The notes under the pieces were generated by a model that had not been told where the DNA came from, searched no databases, and saw only the letters and a program-made list of their open reading frames with translations. DNA of 64,000 nt from Ferrovibrio sp041906005 (GTDB lineage: Bacteria > Pseudomonadota > Alphaproteobacteria > Ferrovibrionales > Ferrovibrionaceae), in assembly GCF_041906005.1 (NCBI RefSeq), contig NZ_JAYRJY010000001.1:2666001-2730000 (forward strand). The letters are read 5' to 3'. Positions 24,096 to 35,893 of the stretch are shown here, one piece after another; the first letter of the stretch is position 1; the number at the start of each line of letters is the position of its first letter. The translations under genes were made by a program, and so were the position numbers.

Positions 24096-26165
24096 ATGCT
24101 GGGCGAACTACTGCTCGAACTGCATTCGGAAGAAATTCCCGCGCGCATGCAGCAGCGCGCCGCCGAGGATCTGGCGCGCCTGGTGGGTGATGGCCTGAAG
24201 AAAGCCGCGCTGAATGTTGAAAGCATCGCGTCCTATGTCACGCCGCGCCGCTTGGCGCTGGTGGTAAAGGGGTTGCCGCGCATGCAGGCGGACGTGCGCG
24301 AGGAAAAGAAGGGGCCGCGCGTCGGTTCTCCCGATGCTGCCGTGCAGGGCTTCCTGCGCGGCGCCGGCCTCGCCTCGCTGGATCAGTGCGAAAAGCGCGA
24401 CACCGGCAAAGGCGAATTCTGGTTCGCTGTGATCGAGAAGCCGGGCGAGGCCACCACGGAAGCGTTGCTCCGCATCCTGCCTGACGCCCTGGCGCAGTTG
24501 CCCTGGCCGAAATCGATGCGCTGGGGTGATCACAGCCTGCGTTGGGTGCGGCCGCTGCATTCGATCATCTGCCTGTTCGAAGGTGAAGTGGTGCCGTTCA
24601 AGTTCGGGCATCTTACCGCCGGCGACAGCACGGCAGGCCATCGCTTCCAGGCGCCGGAACGTTTTGCTGTCCGTGATGCCGCCGATTATCTGCGCCGCCT
24701 GCGCGCCGCCTATGTCGAACCTGATTTCGCCGCCCGCCGTGCCGCCGTGTTGAAGGATGCGGGCTTTGCCGCCGCCAATGAGGGGCTGGTTCTGGTCGAG
24801 GATGCCGGGCTGGCCGATGAGGTGACCGGGCTGGTCGAGCAGCCGGTGGTGCTGCTGGGCCGTATTCCGCAGCAGTTCATGGATGTGCCGCGCGAGGTGC
24901 TGACCACCACCATGCGCGCGCACCAGAAGTATTTCGCGCTGAATACCAGAGACGGCCAGTTGGCGCCACGTTTCGTTATTGTCGCCAATACGTTGACCGA
25001 TGATGGTGGCAAACAGGTGATCGCCGGCAATGAACGCGTGCTGGCCGCGCGTCTGTCGGATGCCAAGTTCTTCTGGGATCAGGATCGCAAGCAGACATTG
25101 GAAAGCCGCCTGCCTGCACTGAAGGACATCGTGTTCCACGCCAGGCTGGGCACCGTGGCGCAGAAGGTCGAACGCGTGGAGCGCCTGGCTTACGAGATCG
25201 CTGCCGCCCTGCATGCCGATGCCAAGCAGGCGCGCCGCGCCGCCAAACTGGCCAAGGCCGATCTGGTCACCGGTTTGGTCGGCGAATTCCCCGAGCTGCA
25301 GGGCATCATGGGCCGTTATTACGCCCTGCATGATGGCGAAGATCCTGTGGTGACCGAGGCGATTGCCCAGCATTATTCGCCGCAGGGTCCGAATGACCGC
25401 TGCCCGACCGATCTGGTCGCCGCTTCCGTCGCGCTGGCCGACAAGATCGACATTCTGGCTGGTTTCTTTGCCATCGACGAAAAGCCGACCGGCTCGAAGG
25501 ATCCTTTCGCACTGCGTCGTGCCGCGCTGGGCGTGATCCGGCTGATACTGGAAAACAGGTTGATCCTGCCGTTGCGGCCGCTGTTCCGCTCGGCGCTGTC
25601 GCTGCAGATCGTACAGGCAGACGGGTCGCGCAATGTGGTCGAGGAACTGATGCAGTTCTTCGTCGATCGCCTGAAGGTGCATCTGCGCGAGCAGGGTGTG
25701 CGCCATGATCTGATTGCGGCCGTGTTTGCCAAGGGCGGTGACGACGATCTGGTGCGCGTGCTGGCCAAGGTGGATGCGCTGCGCGGTTTCCTGAGCGAGG
25801 CCGATGGCGGCAACCTGCTCACGGCCTATCGCCGCGCCAACAACATTGTGCGGGCCGAATTGAAGAAAACGCCCGAGCTGAAACTTGGTGCCGTGGAAAG
25901 CAGGCTGATCGCCCAGGACGAAGAGCTGGCGCTGGTTGCCGCTCTGGCCGAGCTGGATCGCGCCGCAGGGAAAACCGAGGACGAAGCGGAATTCCGCCAT
26001 TATCTCGCCACACTGGCGCGGTTGCGTCAGCCGGTGGACGTGTTCTTCGACAAGGTAACCGTGAATAGCGATGATGCCGCGGTGCGGCGCAATCGCCTGA
26101 GTTTGCTTTCGGCCGCGGTCGGAAGCATGGATCGTATCGCCGACTTTTCCCAGATCGAGGGGTGA
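24096..26165 (+). CDS. glyS: Glycine-tRNA ligase beta subunit
   Basis: The tRNA-binding beta subunit, 689 residues, the normal length. It begins LGELLLELHSEEIPARMQ, a strongly conserved opening. The HD-like core region contains ITGLVGEFPELQG-like sequence near the middle, and a C-terminal anticodon-binding region ends at SQIEG. ATG 24096 was chosen over a start 10 codons upstream because it matches the family N-terminus and the glyQ stop. It ends 7 nt before ppdK, so all three probably form one operon. Confidence 0.96.
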   Translation: MLGELLLELHSEEIPARMQQRAAEDLARLVGDGLKKAALNVESIASYVTPRRLALVVKGLPRMQADVREEKKGPRVGSPDAAVQGFLRGAGLASLDQCEKRDTGKGEFWFAVIEKPGEATTEALLRILPDALAQLPWPKSMRWGDHSLRWVRPLHSIICLFEGEVVPFKFGHLTAGDSTAGHRFQAPERFAVRDAADYLRRLRAAYVEPDFAARRAAVLKDAGFAAANEGLVLVEDAGLADEVTGLVEQPVVLLGRIPQQFMDVPREVLTTTMRAHQKYFALNTRDGQLAPRFVIVANTLTDDGGKQVIAGNERVLAARLSDAKFFWDQDRKQTLESRLPALKDIVFHARLGTVAQKVERVERLAYEIAAALHADAKQARRAAKLAKADLVTGLVGEFPELQGIMGRYYALHDGEDPVVTEAIAQHYSPQGPNDRCPTDLVAASVALADKIDILAGFFAIDEKPTGSKDPFALRRAALGVIRLILENRLILPLRPLFRSALSLQIVQADGSRNVVEELMQFFVDRLKVHLREQGVRHDLIAAVFAKGGDDDLVRVLAKVDALRGFLSEADGGNLLTAYRRANNIVRAELKKTPELKLGAVESRLIAQDEELALVAALAELDRAAGKTEDEAEFRHYLATLARLRQPVDVFFDKVTVNSDDAAVRRNRLSLLSAAVGSMDRIADFSQIEG

Positions 26166-26172
26166 CAGAGCT

Positions 26173-29040
<2,868 letters not shown>

Positions 29041-29060
29041 TCCCAGCGATCCGAGAAAAC

Positions 29061-29093
29061 AAAAAAGGCCGGGCATTATGCCCGGCCTTTTTT
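29061..29093. terminator. Bidirectional terminator between ppdK and the Mrp gene
   Basis: A6, stem GGCCGGGC / GCCCGGCC with loop ATTAT, then T6. The symmetric A and T runs allow it to end both convergent genes. Confidence 0.92.
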
Positions 29094-29114
29094 ATTGTTT
29101 GTGGGTGCCGAGCC

Positions 29115-30284
29115 TTACTCGATCGTGATCTTCGGCATGCGGCTGGCGCCGGCCTCGCGATCCAGCTTTTCGGCCACCTTTGCGGCAATAGCGCGGTAGG
29201 CTTTGGCCTCCTCGCTGTCGGGCTGGGAGGCCACGATCGGCGCGCCGCCATCTGAGGTTTCGCGGATCGCGATGTTGAGCGGCAATTCGCCCAGGAAGTC
29301 GCAGCCCAGTTCCTCGGCCGTCCTGCGCGCGCCGCCATGGGCGAAGATTTCACTGCGGTGGCCGCAATTGGGGCAGCAGAAATAGCTCATGTTTTCGACG
29401 ATGCCGAGGACCGGCACGTCGACGCGGCGGAACATGTTCAGGCCCTTGCGCGCATCCAGCAGAGCGATGTCCTGTGGAGTGGAGACGATCACCGCCCCGG
29501 CCAGGGGCACGCGCTGGGCCATCGTGAGCTGTGCGTCGCCGGTGCCGGGTGGCATGTCGACCACCAGCACATCGAGTTCGCCCCAGGCCACGTCGCGCAG
29601 CATCTGTTCCAGCGCGCTCATCACCATCGGGCCGCGCCAGATCATCGGCGTGTCTTCCGGTACCAGGAAGCCCATCGACATGCAGGGAATACCCCAACCC
29701 TGCAGGGGGTGCAGCCGTTTGCCGTCCGGGGAATGCGGCTTGCCGGTAATGCCCATCATGCGCGGCAGCGACGGGCCGTAGATATCGGCATCCAGCAGGC
29801 CAACTTTCTTGCCGCCCTGTGCCAGCGCCAGGGCCAGATTGACGGCGGTGGTGGATTTGCCGACACCACCCTTGCCCGAGGCGACAGCGATGATCGACCT
29901 GATGCCGGGAATGGCCGGTCGGGGGCCGACTTCGGGGGCAGCGCCGGGTTTCCGGGCGGGGGCATGGCTGTGGCCATGATCGTGCGCATGCGCATGACTG
30001 TGGGGGGCGGTCGCCGGCTGGTTCTTGGCACCCTGGCGTTCGGCGGTGAGGACCACGGTGGCCGACGTCACGCCGGGCAGCTTCGCCACCGCCTGCTCAC
30101 AGGCCTTGCGCAAAGGCTCCTTCGCCGCACCGATGCGGGGATCCACCTCCAGCACGAAGCCGATATTGCCACCCTTGATGACAAGTCCGGCAACCATGCC
30201 GAGTTCGACCACATTCTTGCCATGATCGGTGTCTACCACACCGCGCAGCGCGTCCATGATCTGCGCTTCCGTCACCCCGGTCAT
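29115..30284 (-). CDS. Mrp/ApbC/NBP35-family Fe-S cluster carrier ATPase
   Basis: A 389-residue cytosolic P-loop protein that holds and transfers Fe-S clusters. An N-terminal MIP18-like domain (residues 1-82) is followed by a linker with seven alternating histidines (95-107), then the ATPase. The deviant Walker A is SGKGGVGKST, with DADIYGPSLP and DMPPGTGDAQ, and the cluster ligands are CPNC in NMSYFCCPNCG. The His-rich linker could bind zinc, nickel or iron. It sits divergent from hflK. It is far from the SUF operon at the end of the window. Confidence 0.93.
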   Translation of the reverse strand: MTGVTEAQIMDALRGVVDTDHGKNVVELGMVAGLVIKGGNIGFVLEVDPRIGAAKEPLRKACEQAVAKLPGVTSATVVLTAERQGAKNQPATAPHSHAHAHDHGHSHAPARKPGAAPEVGPRPAIPGIRSIIAVASGKGGVGKSTTAVNLALALAQGGKKVGLLDADIYGPSLPRMMGITGKPHSPDGKRLHPLQGWGIPCMSMGFLVPEDTPMIWRGPMVMSALEQMLRDVAWGELDVLVVDMPPGTGDAQLTMAQRVPLAGAVIVSTPQDIALLDARKGLNMFRRVDVPVLGIVENMSYFCCPNCGHRSEIFAHGGARRTAEELGCDFLGELPLNIAIRETSDGGAPIVASQPDSEEAKAYRAIAAKVAEKLDREAGASRMPKITIE

Positions 30285-30462
30285 GCTTGAAATCCCTGTA
30301 AACGTTCCAATATTGTCGGCTGTTGGCAGGCGAAAGGGCTATTGTGCCGTGCGGGTGATATATCGCGATGGCGCGGCAACGGCAATTCGCCGGCCAAAAG
30401 GTAAACAGGTTTGAGGCACAAGGCCGGGTGGCACAGCCATTCCGGCAGGGCAGGGGGATGGC

Positions 30463-30478
30463 GGATCACGGGTGATCC
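30463..30478. repeat. Palindrome GGATCAC-GG-GTGATCC upstream of hflK
   Basis: Perfect 7-bp arms around two bases, 35 nt before the hflK start and in the leader region. It could be an operator or a small hairpin. No regulator is suggested by the context. Confidence 0.4.
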
Positions 30479-30512
30479 AGCACCAACCAGCCCGGCACAG
30501 AAGGACAACAGG

Positions 30513-31658
30513 ATGCCCTGGAGCAATCAAGGTGGCGGATGGCAAGGCGGCGGCGGTGGTCGCGGGCCCTGGGGGCAGGGACCACGTGGCAACGGCCCGT
30601 CAGGCCCCGGTGGTGGCGGCTTCGGTGGCCCCAATCCGCCCAACCTGGAAGACATCCTCCGCAAGGGGCAGGACAAGTTCCGTAATCTTATGCCCGGCGG
30701 CGACGTTTCCGGTCGTGGCATCCTGCTGTTGATTCTGGTCGCCCTGGCGATCTGGCTGGGCACCGGCTTCTACCGCGTCGATACCGACGAGCAGGGCGTG
30801 GTGCTGCGCTTCGGCAAGGTGCATTCCGTCACCGAACCTGGCCTGCGTTACCGCCTGCCCTGGCCGGTCGACAGCGTGCTGACGCCCAAGGTCACCACCG
30901 TCAACCGCGAGGAAATCGGTTTCCGCAGCCTGGGCGATTCTCCCACCCGCGGCGCGCAGCAGCGCGACGTGCCGGAAGAAAGCCTGATGCTGACCGGCGA
31001 CGAGAATATCGTCGACATCGATTTTACCGTGCTGTGGCAGGTGAAGGATGCCGGCCAGTATCTGTTCAACGTGGTGGATCCTTCCCGCACCATCAAGCAG
31101 GTGGCCGAAAGCGCCATCCGCGAAGTGGTCGGCAAGAACAACATCCAGTTCATCCTGACCGAGGGCCGCACCAAGATCGCCGACGACACCCGTCGCGTTA
31201 TGCAGGCGGTGCTTGACGGCTACAATGCCGGCGTGGTGATCACCCAGGTCGCCCTGCAGCGCACCGAGCCCCCGGCTTCGGTTATCGATGCCTTCCGTGA
31301 CGTGCAGGCGGCCCAGGCCGACCGCGAGCGCGCCCAGAACGAGGCGGAAGCCTACCGCAACGACATCATCCCGCGTGCCCGCGGCGAGGCGCAGCGTCTG
31401 TTGCAACAGGCTGAAGCCTACAAGCAGGAAGTGATCGCCAATGCCCAGGGTGATGCCAGCCGCTTCACCCAAGTCTACAACGAATACCGCCTGGCCAAGG
31501 ATGTGACCACCAAGCGCATGTACCTAGAGACCATGGAACAGCTGCTGCGTGGCACCAATAAGGTGATCATCGACGGGCATAGTGGCCAGGGCGTGCTGCC
31601 GTATCTGCCTTTGCCCGAGCTGCAGAAAAAGCAGCCGCAGCAGTCACAGCAGCGCTGA
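30513..31658 (+). CDS. hflK: HflK, subunit of the FtsH-modulating membrane complex
   Basis: A 381-residue SPFH-domain protein anchored by one N-terminal helix. It starts with the usual Gly/Pro-rich segment (residues 1-40), then NLEDILRKGQDKF, a membrane helix (GILLLILVALAIWLGTGFY) and the band-7 domain starting VDTDEQGVVLRFGK. A long coiled-coil region (VQAAQADRERAQNEAEAY) and a Gln-rich tail follow. With HflC it forms a periplasm-facing cage around FtsH. ATG 30513 is preceded by AAGGA; an upstream in-frame start adds non-homologous residues. Confidence 0.95.
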   Translation: MPWSNQGGGWQGGGGGRGPWGQGPRGNGPSGPGGGGFGGPNPPNLEDILRKGQDKFRNLMPGGDVSGRGILLLILVALAIWLGTGFYRVDTDEQGVVLRFGKVHSVTEPGLRYRLPWPVDSVLTPKVTTVNREEIGFRSLGDSPTRGAQQRDVPEESLMLTGDENIVDIDFTVLWQVKDAGQYLFNVVDPSRTIKQVAESAIREVVGKNNIQFILTEGRTKIADDTRRVMQAVLDGYNAGVVITQVALQRTEPPASVIDAFRDVQAAQADRERAQNEAEAYRNDIIPRARGEAQRLLQQAEAYKQEVIANAQGDASRFTQVYNEYRLAKDVTTKRMYLETMEQLLRGTNKVIIDGHSGQGVLPYLPLPELQKKQPQQSQQR

Positions 31659-31671
31659 GGAGGATGCCATC

Positions 31672-32559
31672 ATGAACCGCACGCTCCTCACCGTTGCCGC
31701 CATCGTCGTGGTCGCCGCCGGTTTCCTGCTCAAGGCGTCGCTTTTCACCGTGCATCAGGCCCAGCAGGCTCTGGTGGTGCAGTTCGGCGATCCGCGCCGG
31801 GTCATCACCGAGCCGGGCCTGAATGTGAAGATTCCGCTGATCCAGGACGTGGTCTATTTCGACAAGCGCATCCTCGGCCTTGATGCCCAGCCGGAAGAAA
31901 TCCTCACCACCGACCAGCGTCGTCTGGTGGTGGACAGCTTCGTGCGCTATCGCATCACCAATCCGTTGCTGTTCTATCAGACCGTTCGCAACGAGCTTGG
32001 ATTGCGCGGCCGCCTGGCGCCCAGCGTGGCCAATGCCTTCCGTGGCGCCTTCGGCAAGCTGGATGCCACTACGATCATCTCTGGTGACCGTCCGTCGGCG
32101 ATGCAGCAGGTGACCACGACACTACAGGAAGACTCCCGTCGCCTGGGTATCGAGCTGGTCGACGTGCGCATCAAGCGGGCTGATTTCCCCGATACGATCG
32201 GCCAGGCGATTTTCCGCCGCATGCAGACCGAGCGTCAGCGCGAGGCTAACGAACAGCGTGCCACCGGTTTTGAGCTGGCGGAAAAGATCCGGGCCGAGGC
32301 CGAACGCCAGCGTACCGTCTTGCTGGCCGATGCGCGTCGGCGTTCGGAAATCCTGCGTGGCGAAGGCGACGCCGAGCGGACCAAGATTTTTGCCGAGGCG
32401 GCGAACAAGGATCCGGAGTTCTATGGTTTCTACCGTTCGCTGCAGGCCTATACCAAGGCCCTGCAGCAAGGCGATACCACCATGGTGCTGTCGCCGGATT
32501 CCGAGTTCTTCCGCTATTTCGAAAGCCCGACCGGCGCGCCGCGCCGGCCCCAGCGCTAG
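31672..32559 (+). CDS. hflC: HflC, subunit of the FtsH-modulating membrane complex
   Basis: A 295-residue partner of HflK with an N-terminal membrane helix (LLTVAAIVVVAAGFLLKASL) and the SPFH domain. Typical sequence includes QQALVVQFGDPRRVITEPGL, ELVDVRIKRADFP and the coiled coil EAERQRTVLLADARRRSEIL. It ends in a short PRRPQR tail. GAGGAGG lies 8 nt before ATG 31672, and the gap to hflK is 13 nt, so the two are co-transcribed. The small DUF2065 gene often found between hflC and the protease is absent here. Confidence 0.95.
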   Translation: MNRTLLTVAAIVVVAAGFLLKASLFTVHQAQQALVVQFGDPRRVITEPGLNVKIPLIQDVVYFDKRILGLDAQPEEILTTDQRRLVVDSFVRYRITNPLLFYQTVRNELGLRGRLAPSVANAFRGAFGKLDATTIISGDRPSAMQQVTTTLQEDSRRLGIELVDVRIKRADFPDTIGQAIFRRMQTERQREANEQRATGFELAEKIRAEAERQRTVLLADARRRSEILRGEGDAERTKIFAEAANKDPEFYGFYRSLQAYTKALQQGDTTMVLSPDSEFFRYFESPTGAPRRPQR

Positions 32560-32602
32560 AGCCTGTTGCGATCGCCGCCAGTGTGCGGCGTGGAGGTAAG
32601 TC

Positions 32603-34120
32603 ATGAATGCCATGTTGCATACCCGCCTGGTCCGTGCCGGCCTGATCCGTACCGGCACGGCGCTGGCGGCAGCGTTGTTCGTCGTCATCGGCCTGGCCGC
32701 TGCCGCGCAGGCACGGCCGCCGGAGGGCGATTTCGCTGATCTGGCTGAGCGGCTGCTGCCGTCGGTGGTGAATATCTCAACCACCCAGACGGTGCAGAAT
32801 CGCGGTGGCCTGCCCGAAGGCATGCCGCAATTCCCGCCGGGCTCGCCGTTTGAGGATTTCTTCAAGGAATTCTTCGACCGCCAGCAGCGTGGCGAGGGCA
32901 ATCGTCCGCCGCGCCAGGTCTCGTCGCTGGGCTCGGGCTTCATCGTCGATGCGCGCGGCTACGTGGTGACCAACAATCACGTGATCGCCGAGGCCGACCA
33001 GGTTCGCGTCATCCTGCACGACAACACCGAGCTGGAAGCCAAGGTGGTGGGCCGCGATCCCGAGGTCGACATCGCCGTATTGAAGATCGAGATGAAGAAC
33101 GGCCGCCAGCTCAGCGCGGTGCAATGGGGCGATTCCGATAAGATCCGCGTCGGCGAATGGACGCTGGCGATCGGCAACCCCTTCGGCCTGGGCGGCACCG
33201 TCACCGCCGGCATCGTCTCGGCGCGCGGCCGCGACATCAATGCCGGCCGCTACGACGACTTCCTGCAGACCGATGCCTCGATCAACAAGGGCAATTCCGG
33301 CGGTCCGCTGTTCGACAAGAACGGCAATGTGATCGGCATCAACACCGCGATTTTCTCGCAGACCGGCGGCTCGATCGGCATCGGTTTCGCCGTGCCGGCC
33401 AATCTGGCCAAACCGGTCGTGCAGCAGCTGATCGAGTTTGGCCGCACCAAGCGCGGCTGGCTCGGCGTGCAGATCCAGTCGGTGACCGACGAGATGGTCG
33501 AGGCGCTGGGCCTGCAGCAGGCGCGCGGCGCGCTGGTGGCCAAGGTTGTGCCCGGCGGCCCGGCGCAGAAGGCCGGCATCGATTCCGGCGACGTGATCGT
33601 CAGCTTCGACGGCAAGGCGATTGGCACCACCAACGCGCTGACCCGCAGCGTGGCGGAAACACCGGTCGGCAAGACGGTCAATGTCGACATCATGCGCAAG
33701 GGCAAGAAGCAGACCGTGAAGGCCACGCTGGGCGAACTGGAAGCCGCCATGGCTTCGGCCAAGGCCGAAAACAGCCAGAAGGCCGATGCCAACCGCGCCA
33801 AGCCCGGCCGCAACGAAACCGAACTGGCCGATCTGGGCGTGCGCGTCGCGCCGCTGACCAAGGAACTGCGCCAGAAGCACGACATCAAGGACGATGTGAA
33901 GGGCGTGGTGGTCACCGACGTCGACCCGGAAGGTCCGGCCGCCAAGCGCGATGTGCGCGTGGGCGATGTGATCATCGAGATGGCGCAGTCGGAAGTGCGC
34001 AATCCTGACGATGCCGTCGAAATGCTCAAGGCCCTGAAGGATGCCAAGCGCAAGGTGGCCTTGCTGCAGATCCAGCGCGGCGGCGAGCCGCGCTTCGTGC
34101 CGGTGCCCTTGAAGTCGTAA
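32603..34120 (+). CDS. Do/DegP-family periplasmic serine protease
   Basis: A 505-residue envelope quality-control protease with a long signal peptide ending near AQA|RP (about 38). The catalytic triad is visible as His126 (TNNHVIAEAD), Asp156 (PEVDIAVLK) and Ser232 (NKGNSGGPLF). Two PDZ domains follow: the first starts KRGWLGVQIQSV and the second lies near GVRVAPLTKELRQKH. The neighbours hflK and hflC, 43 nt upstream, are standard for the degP/degQ gene of alphaproteobacteria. A strong terminator follows. Confidence 0.94.
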   Translation: MNAMLHTRLVRAGLIRTGTALAAALFVVIGLAAAAQARPPEGDFADLAERLLPSVVNISTTQTVQNRGGLPEGMPQFPPGSPFEDFFKEFFDRQQRGEGNRPPRQVSSLGSGFIVDARGYVVTNNHVIAEADQVRVILHDNTELEAKVVGRDPEVDIAVLKIEMKNGRQLSAVQWGDSDKIRVGEWTLAIGNPFGLGGTVTAGIVSARGRDINAGRYDDFLQTDASINKGNSGGPLFDKNGNVIGINTAIFSQTGGSIGIGFAVPANLAKPVVQQLIEFGRTKRGWLGVQIQSVTDEMVEALGLQQARGALVAKVVPGGPAQKAGIDSGDVIVSFDGKAIGTTNALTRSVAETPVGKTVNVDIMRKGKKQTVKATLGELEAAMASAKAENSQKADANRAKPGRNETELADLGVRVAPLTKELRQKHDIKDDVKGVVVTDVDPEGPAAKRDVRVGDVIIEMAQSEVRNPDDAVEMLKALKDAKRKVALLQIQRGGEPRFVPVPLKS

Positions 34121-34140
34121 AAGGGTATCGCAGCCAAAAG

Positions 34141-34169
34141 AAAAGGCCGGCTTCTCAGCCGGCCTTTTT
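34141..34169. terminator. Bidirectional terminator between the degP-like and clpP-like genes
   Basis: AAAAGGCCGGCT, loop TCTC, AGCCGGCCTTTTT. The stem is perfect, with A and T runs on both sides, and separates two convergent genes. Confidence 0.92.
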
Positions 34170-34189
34170 CATTTCAGTCTATGAGGCGT

Positions 34190-34816
34190 TCAGCCGATCT
34201 CGGCCGCGTTCTGCACGATCTTGCCAACCAGGCCGTATTCCACGGCCTGCTCCGCGCTCATCCAGTAATCGCGGTCGGTATCCTTCTCGATCCGCTCGAT
34301 CGGCTGGCCGGTCTCGCGGGAAAAGATCTCGTTCAGCCGCTTGCGCATGCGGATGATTTCCTTGGCCTGGATCGCCACGTCCGATGCCGTGCCGCCGGCG
34401 CCGCCCGACGGCTGGTGCAGCAGGAAGCGGGTATTGGGCAGCGAGAAGCGGTTTTCCTTCTTGGCCGCGGCATAGATTAGCGCGCCGGCCGAGGCGACCC
34501 AGCCCGTGCCTACCACGCGCACCTCGGGCTTCACGAACTTGATCATGTCATAGATCGTGTCGCCGGATTCGACGTGGCCGCCCTGGCTGTTGATGAAGAT
34601 GGTGATCGGCTCGTCGCCGGCGGCCTGCAGGGCCAGCAGGCGGGCCGAGACTTCCTTGGCGATTTTCTGGTCGATGCCGCCATAGATCAGGATGGTGCGG
34701 GCCTTGAACAGCCGCTCCTCGATGCCGGGCGACTTGTCCTTCGCCTTGGCCTCGGCGTCGCCGTTCTTTTCCGGCTGGTCGGGCTCGTCGTCCAGGTGGG
34801 TGATGCGATTCAGCAT
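34190..34816 (-). CDS. ClpP-like ATP-dependent protease proteolytic subunit (divergent paralogue)
   Basis: A 208-residue ClpP-fold peptidase. The catalytic residues are Ser109 (GWVASAGALIY), His134 (FLLHQPSGG) and Asp183 (DTDRDYWMSAEQA). A charged 30-residue N-terminal segment (DDEPDQPEKNGDAEAKAKD) replaces the usual short axial loop. ASAG replaces the standard ASMG around the Ser. This is therefore a ClpP paralogue rather than the main housekeeping copy, which is normally next to clpX. It has no Clp ATPase neighbour. AAGGA precedes its start. Confidence 0.88.
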   Translation of the reverse strand: MLNRITHLDDEPDQPEKNGDAEAKAKDKSPGIEERLFKARTILIYGGIDQKIAKEVSARLLALQAAGDEPITIFINSQGGHVESGDTIYDMIKFVKPEVRVVGTGWVASAGALIYAAAKKENRFSLPNTRFLLHQPSGGAGGTASDVAIQAKEIIRMRKRLNEIFSRETGQPIERIEKDTDRDYWMSAEQAVEYGLVGKIVQNAAEIG

Positions 34817-34994
34817 GCCAGAAGGTTCCTTACAGGCTTTCGACTCGTGATCTCATTTTTCCCACGGGGTGGGAGGGGGTGCAAGGCTCAGGGGCCGGCG
34901 GTGGCGCGAGATGCTCGCCGGGCGCTAGGCAGGACCCGGCCTTTTCCGCTACGCTCCGGCCGGTTTTCCGCCTCCCTTAAAGAAAGGTCGCGTC

Positions 34995-35777
34995 ATGCTG
35001 AAAGGCAAGTCCGCCGTCGTCACCGGTTCCACCAGCGGCATCGGCCTCGGGATCGCCCGGGCGCTGGCCGGGCAGGGCGTCAACGTGATGCTGAACGGCT
35101 TTGGCGACGCGGCCGCCATCGAGAAGATCCGCGCCGGTCTGGCCGCGGAAACCGGCGTGAAGGTGCTCTATGACGGCGCCGACATGTCCGACGGCGCCGC
35201 CGTCGCCGCCCATGTGAAAAAGGCCGAGGATGCCTTTGGCGGCGTCGACATCCTGGTCAACAATGCCGGCATCCAGTTCGTCTCGGCGGTGGACGAATTC
35301 CCCGAGGCCAAGTGGCATGCGATCCAGAACATCATCCTGAATTCCACCTTTCACGCGACCAAGGCGGCCCTGCCGGGCATGAAGCAGAAGAACTGGGGCC
35401 GGGTGATCAACCTGGTCTCGGCCCATGGCCTGGTCGCCTCGCCGTTCAAGTCGGCCTATGTGTCGGCCAAACACGGCCAGATCGGCTTCACCAAGTCGGT
35501 CGCGCTGGAAGTGGCCGAGACCAACATCACGGTGAACGCGATCTGCCCGGGCTATGTGCGCACGCCGCTGGTGGAAGGCCAGATCGAGGATCAGGCCAAG
35601 GTGCACAACATGCCGCGCGACCGCGTGGTGCGCGAGGTGATCCTGGCCTCGCAGCCGAACAAGCGCTTCATCGAGATCGAGGAAGTGGCGGCGCTGGCCC
35701 TGTTCCTGTGCGGCGAGATGGCGAAATCCATCACCGGCACGGCGATTGCCATCGATGGCGGCTGGACGGCGCGGTAA
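34995..35777 (+). CDS. bdhA: 3-hydroxybutyrate dehydrogenase
   Basis: A 260-residue short-chain dehydrogenase that oxidises D-3-hydroxybutyrate to acetoacetate, usually in polyhydroxybutyrate use. The cofactor motif is TGSTSGIGLGIA (10-21), with NNAG, catalytic Ser142 (LVSAHGLVASP), and Tyr155 and Lys159 (AYVSAKHG). The C-terminal half, with ICPGYVRTPLVEGQI, is characteristic of BdhA rather than generic SDRs. AAAGAAAGG precedes the ATG. An acyl-CoA thiolase is 5.7 kb downstream but no PHB synthesis gene is in the window. Confidence 0.93.
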   Translation: MLKGKSAVVTGSTSGIGLGIARALAGQGVNVMLNGFGDAAAIEKIRAGLAAETGVKVLYDGADMSDGAAVAAHVKKAEDAFGGVDILVNNAGIQFVSAVDEFPEAKWHAIQNIILNSTFHATKAALPGMKQKNWGRVINLVSAHGLVASPFKSAYVSAKHGQIGFTKSVALEVAETNITVNAICPGYVRTPLVEGQIEDQAKVHNMPRDRVVREVILASQPNKRFIEIEEVAALALFLCGEMAKSITGTAIAIDGGWTAR

Positions 35778-35791
35778 GCGAAAAATGAGCT

Positions 35792-35824
35792 CGTGGATGC
35801 TCGGGCCAAGCCCGAGCATGACGG
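35792..35824 (-). repeat. REP-like palindromic element, copy 1 (inverted)
   Basis: The core ATGCTCGGGC-CAA-GCCCGAGCAT is a perfect 10-bp hairpin, flanked by CGTGG on the left and GACGG on the right. Read on the minus strand it has the same layout as copy 2 at 35855. A T5 run follows the plus-strand hairpin, so it may also end bdhA transcription. Confidence 0.75.
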
Positions 35825-35854
35825 TTTTTATCTAAAAGCTCGTTCCTAATAAAT

Positions 35855-35886
35855 CGTCATGGCCGGGCTTGTCCCGGCCATCCACG
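35855..35886 (+). repeat. REP-like palindromic element, copy 2
   Basis: CGTC, hairpin ATGGCCGGG-CTTGT-CCCGGCCAT, then CCACG. The layout (CGTCATG, GC-rich core, CATCCACG) is a common intergenic palindrome of alphaproteobacteria, recognised from memory. It is in opposite orientation to copy 1, 30 nt away, giving a BIME-like pair between bdhA and serB. Confidence 0.75.
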
Positions 35887-35893
35887 TCTTGCG

